This document shows positions 60,824 through 64,000 of a DNA stretch of 64,000 nucleotides, piece after piece. Numbering within the stretch: position 1 is the first letter of the stretch; each line of letters opens with the position of its first letter. The stretch is from Amphirosellinia nigrospora. Taxonomy: Eukaryota > Ascomycota > Sordariomycetes > Xylariales > Xylariaceae. The notes beneath the pieces are model-generated. The model was not told where the DNA came from. It did no database searches and was given only the letters and a program-made list of their open reading frames with translations. The stretch is from the NCBI GenBank assembly GCA_004123355.1, contig SCHM01000002.1, positions 3,348,001 through 3,412,000 on the forward strand, in the 5' to 3' direction. The position numbers were made by a program, and so were the translations under genes.

Positions 60824-63800
60824 GACGAGAAATCAATGCCTGACGGCGAACCAACGACAAGCGAGGCGAGGAGGGGTCGCAGTCTACTGGTAGCCTACTG
60901 TGTAGTCCCCACGTCCGACGGGAACATTCAATAATCGCTCACGCATAAGTAAATTACATGTGGATGTTGTAGGTAGCTTTGCTCAGACCAGATGCCGCTA
61001 ACGAAGGAAGCGATGTATCTACACTACGGCTGGAAGACGAAGGCCTGGTCCCGGGCCTAAGTCGTCTTGGTGGTCATCTCTGGGTAGTCGGTCTCCGGAG
61101 CTCCGCACCGCTCGCTGTCGCAACCCTGAAACGGGAGGAGGCAGAGAACAATGTGAGATGCTCTGATCTCGGTGTATGGCGTCGTCGAGAGACGAGGGGC
61201 TGATGCAGCTGTCCGACTTGCGCGTCTTTTGAACGTCCGGTGATCAGGCCAAGAGAACAAGAACCGACTATCACCAGTACGGTAAGGCAAACCTCCCAAA
61301 GCGGTGCTCCGGTTGATTGTCTCGTTTTTTCTTAATACTTTTTTTTCCTTCCTCTCTCTCTTCTCTCTCTACCACGGGTCTATTCGGCAGCGGGTGGATT
61401 CAGTCATGCACATTCTCTACCTAATGTAGTCGCTGCAGGAAAAGAACCTTGGCCATGCATGGCAGGACGAATGGTGGGTGGGGGAAAGGGGACGACGCTG
61501 TAGAAGCTACAGACAAGCCACACACACACAAGAGGAGCGAAAGAGGGAATCATTGGATAACCGGTAGGAGTGGGTGGGTTGGAATAGGACCAAGCTAGGT
61601 CACGCGCATCGTAGTAATTTCAACTTCGCTCACTCGCCCGTGATACAGGAGTCTCAGTTCACCTGTGGGTTCAACAAGACGAAGACAAATCAGAGGAAAT
61701 GGAGGAAATGGGAAATGGGAAATGGGACCATGAAGATGGGGACTTTGAAGCTGGTCAAACTACCGCCGGCGTCTCGACCGGCACAAAAGTGCGGTTGGTT
61801 GTGTCCCCCCATTACGTCGGTGGTGATTCGCGATGACGTCCCCGCAGTGCAGAAAATAAAAAAAGAATCAATGCGTTGCGTCAATGGCCGCTGAGCTGCC
61901 GGGACCTTTTTTTTCAGCTGACCCATCCCAAGGTTAGGTTAGTACACACTAGGGCAAGTCACGTCAAGACCGCGGCCAGGGGCTTAATTGCGATCATTGA
62001 AGATACGGGTAGAATGGGTATGCTACTCAGGGGTTTCAGAAAATCAAAAAGTGGCCATTAATTAGATCCTAGTTCATACTACCCTTTTCGGAAGTCATCA
62101 TCGCCAGGAAGCCGGAAATAGTACGAGCAAAATCAACCACATGGCCTGCCGACGATTTCAACGCTTTGTGCCTGACGGTCGAGGGAGCCCACCAGACAAG
62201 GACAAGGAGAGGATCATATCAAAAGCGTACTCCCAGATCTTCCAGATGCTACGCGACTATCAGGCCAGTAGCATCTCTCCCTTTGCCCGAGAGGATAGCA
62301 ACCTTGCTGTTGCCCCTTCTGGAAGGCTATGATGATGATGATGACAACGACGGCGCACAGCCTTGGTTTCAGCACTTATGCCACATATATTGGTCCAACG
62401 GCGACGAGACCAGATGAGATGTCGACCAATCATAAAGGCTTTTTTCCAGTGTACCACTATTTGTGTCTCATGACTGAGCCATGTTGTCTCATCTGTTTGT
62501 CTGCCTGGGCCGTATAGCGTCCCAAATCAAAACTTATGATTCGAAGATGAATTTTTTGTTGTCGCCTGCTTACCTACGCGCCAGAATAAGCCAATATAGG
62601 GGCAAGAAACTGAAGGCTCAAGTCTCAGTGGTTTCCTTTCGTAGCATATGCCGTACCTGTTAGAGTGTATCAATATCAAGTGCAGGGAGATTTACTTCCT
62701 GAGCTAAGCAAATCCTCTTAAGCCACCAACAACAAATCCCTTGCCCCTCCACTGGGTAGAGGGAGAGTGAGGCTGCGTACGTCCTAACACCAAACGCGTC
62801 GCAATGTTGTCGGCGCTAAGGCAATTTTGAGCTCAGTGTCCTTCGGGCTGCAATGCTCACCAGAATCGGAACCCAATCCCCGCCGCCAACCATGGCTGGC
62901 GTGGGTCTCGTGCCTTGTATCGTCGCTTTCCCATCTTGCTATTGGTATCCAGCAGGCTTTATACAGCGTACGCAATCTTATTCTGCCTTGACAGCTCTAT
63001 AGGATGTAACCGCTGCTGTCCCTGAAGCTAGCGCACAGCATCTGCATAAACCGGGCCCGTCCGCTCGGGTTCGCGCCGTACCTACGTCCTTGTGCTTCGC
63101 AAGCCATACGAATGGGTACTAGGTCTTCCGAAGCGTTGACCTGTTAGGTTTCATGTATCTCATCCCACATTGGACACAATGGCTGTTGGCCTTCATCCCG
63201 CTGTTGGTATGAGAGGTGAGGAATATCACGGGCATTGTGAGATGAGTCCAACCGCCGAGCTCTCAGAGGGCACGTTGCTACTAGTAAAAGCAACACCAAT
63301 AGGATGGTATTGAAATAAGGTAAATTGTCAATATCGACAAGTATGAATATGCGGCGGTGATGCCCGAGCGCGCGCTTATAGTTCATTGAAATAGCCTATC
63401 GGTTACAATAAGCTCTCACATCAGCGTTCCATCCTACTACATGTTCCTATAGAGACCTTCAACAGGTTATAGATTTACAGGACATAGTCGATCTACGAGT
63501 GGTGTGTTTGAATAATTCTTACGCTGTTTTGATGCCCAGTTCTGGCAAGGCTACCGATCGCTCGAAGGGAGTAAGCTCATATCGTCTCATCTCATCTCAT
63601 ACAGCTCAGACAACAAAATAGAGTTTGTTCTGCTGTGAAAACAATCGACAACTTGTCTGTTGAGTAACAATTATCAGCTTATCATATAAATGAATTTCCA
63701 CCTATTTACGTATACCAGTGAATTTCATAAACCCTTGCGTCCGGTAGGGCGATTTAAGCTTACAGGTAGAAACCCATCACCCGAAATCTCGGCCTACCTA

Positions 63801-64000
63801 TATTTCTGTGTCCACAAACCTATCGCTGCTTTATCTTGTTTGAACCGGATTAGAAAAAGATTTCAGTCCCGGCATCGGATGCTGGTCGGTTAAGCAATCG
63901 GCAAGCCATGCCTGTATTCGCGTTCCTATCGGCCAATGTTCAGTCGGGTTGTCGTAGGAGTCATCTATCAACACAGCCAACTGACTCTTCTCTAATCTCG

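Larger units (their letters stand above)
59240..64000. other. Right-edge non-coding region with microsatellites
   Basis: This is the promoter side of the DUF8035 gene, followed by DNA without recognisable genes. It contains ACCTACCTACCTACC near 59620, CCCGTAG repeated at about 59596-59612, several simple repeats listed separately, and a (CATCT)n run at about 63583-63600. Open frames of 60-106 codons match no family. Confidence 0.4.

Overview
This is a window of nuclear DNA from a filamentous ascomycete (Pezizomycotina, probably a sordariomycete). The evidence is short GT-AG introns (mostly 48-80 bp), no operons, and protein families largely confined to such fungi: a Clr5-domain protein, DUF8032- and DUF8035-type proteins, MAT-type HMG boxes and a fungal caspase-like family. 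The species cannot be named from the sequence alone. Family assignments were made from memory of the protein patterns, without database searches.

Layout. About 0.3-28 kb is an accessory-looking block: a chlorophyllase-like hydrolase relic (-), a MAT-type HMG-box gene (-), a secreted HD-domain (cyanamide hydratase-type) gene (-), a large dynamin/nuclear-GTPase-like gene in decay (+), a cytochrome P450 (+), a 450-bp AT-only block, a second MAT-type HMG-box gene (+), a GC-rich SAM-dependent methyltransferase (+), a caspase-like protein that seems to lack its catalytic residues (-), and a small DUF1772-type membrane protein (+), the only gene here whose frame is fully intact. From 28 to 64 kb, three probably conserved regulatory or structural genes lie in wide gene-poor DNA: a Q/H-rich DUF8032 protein (31.6-34.4 kb, -) with a possible spliced leader exon 2 kb upstream, a Clr5-domain protein (51.8-53.7 kb, +), and a very charged DUF8035 protein (56.5-59.2 kb, -). 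About 15 kb between 36.4 and 51.8 kb holds nothing I can recognise.

Two results stand out. (1) Both HMG genes carry an intron at the same place: inside the HMG box, after the first base of a serine codon. That is the hallmark position of MAT1-2-1, yet nothing resembling a MAT locus (no APN2 or SLA2) surrounds either gene. (2) Nearly every multi-exon gene is broken by single-base frame changes. Every one I could place clearly has the sense of one missing base, several next to homopolymers. This fits residual deletion errors in an unpolished long-read assembly better than independent pseudogene decay, so 'pseudogene' labels here should be treated with caution.

The genes do not form an evident pathway. 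The P450, methyltransferase, DUF1772-like protein and HD hydratase are types often found in secondary-metabolism or detoxification neighbourhoods, but there is no backbone synthase, so calling this a cluster would be speculation.
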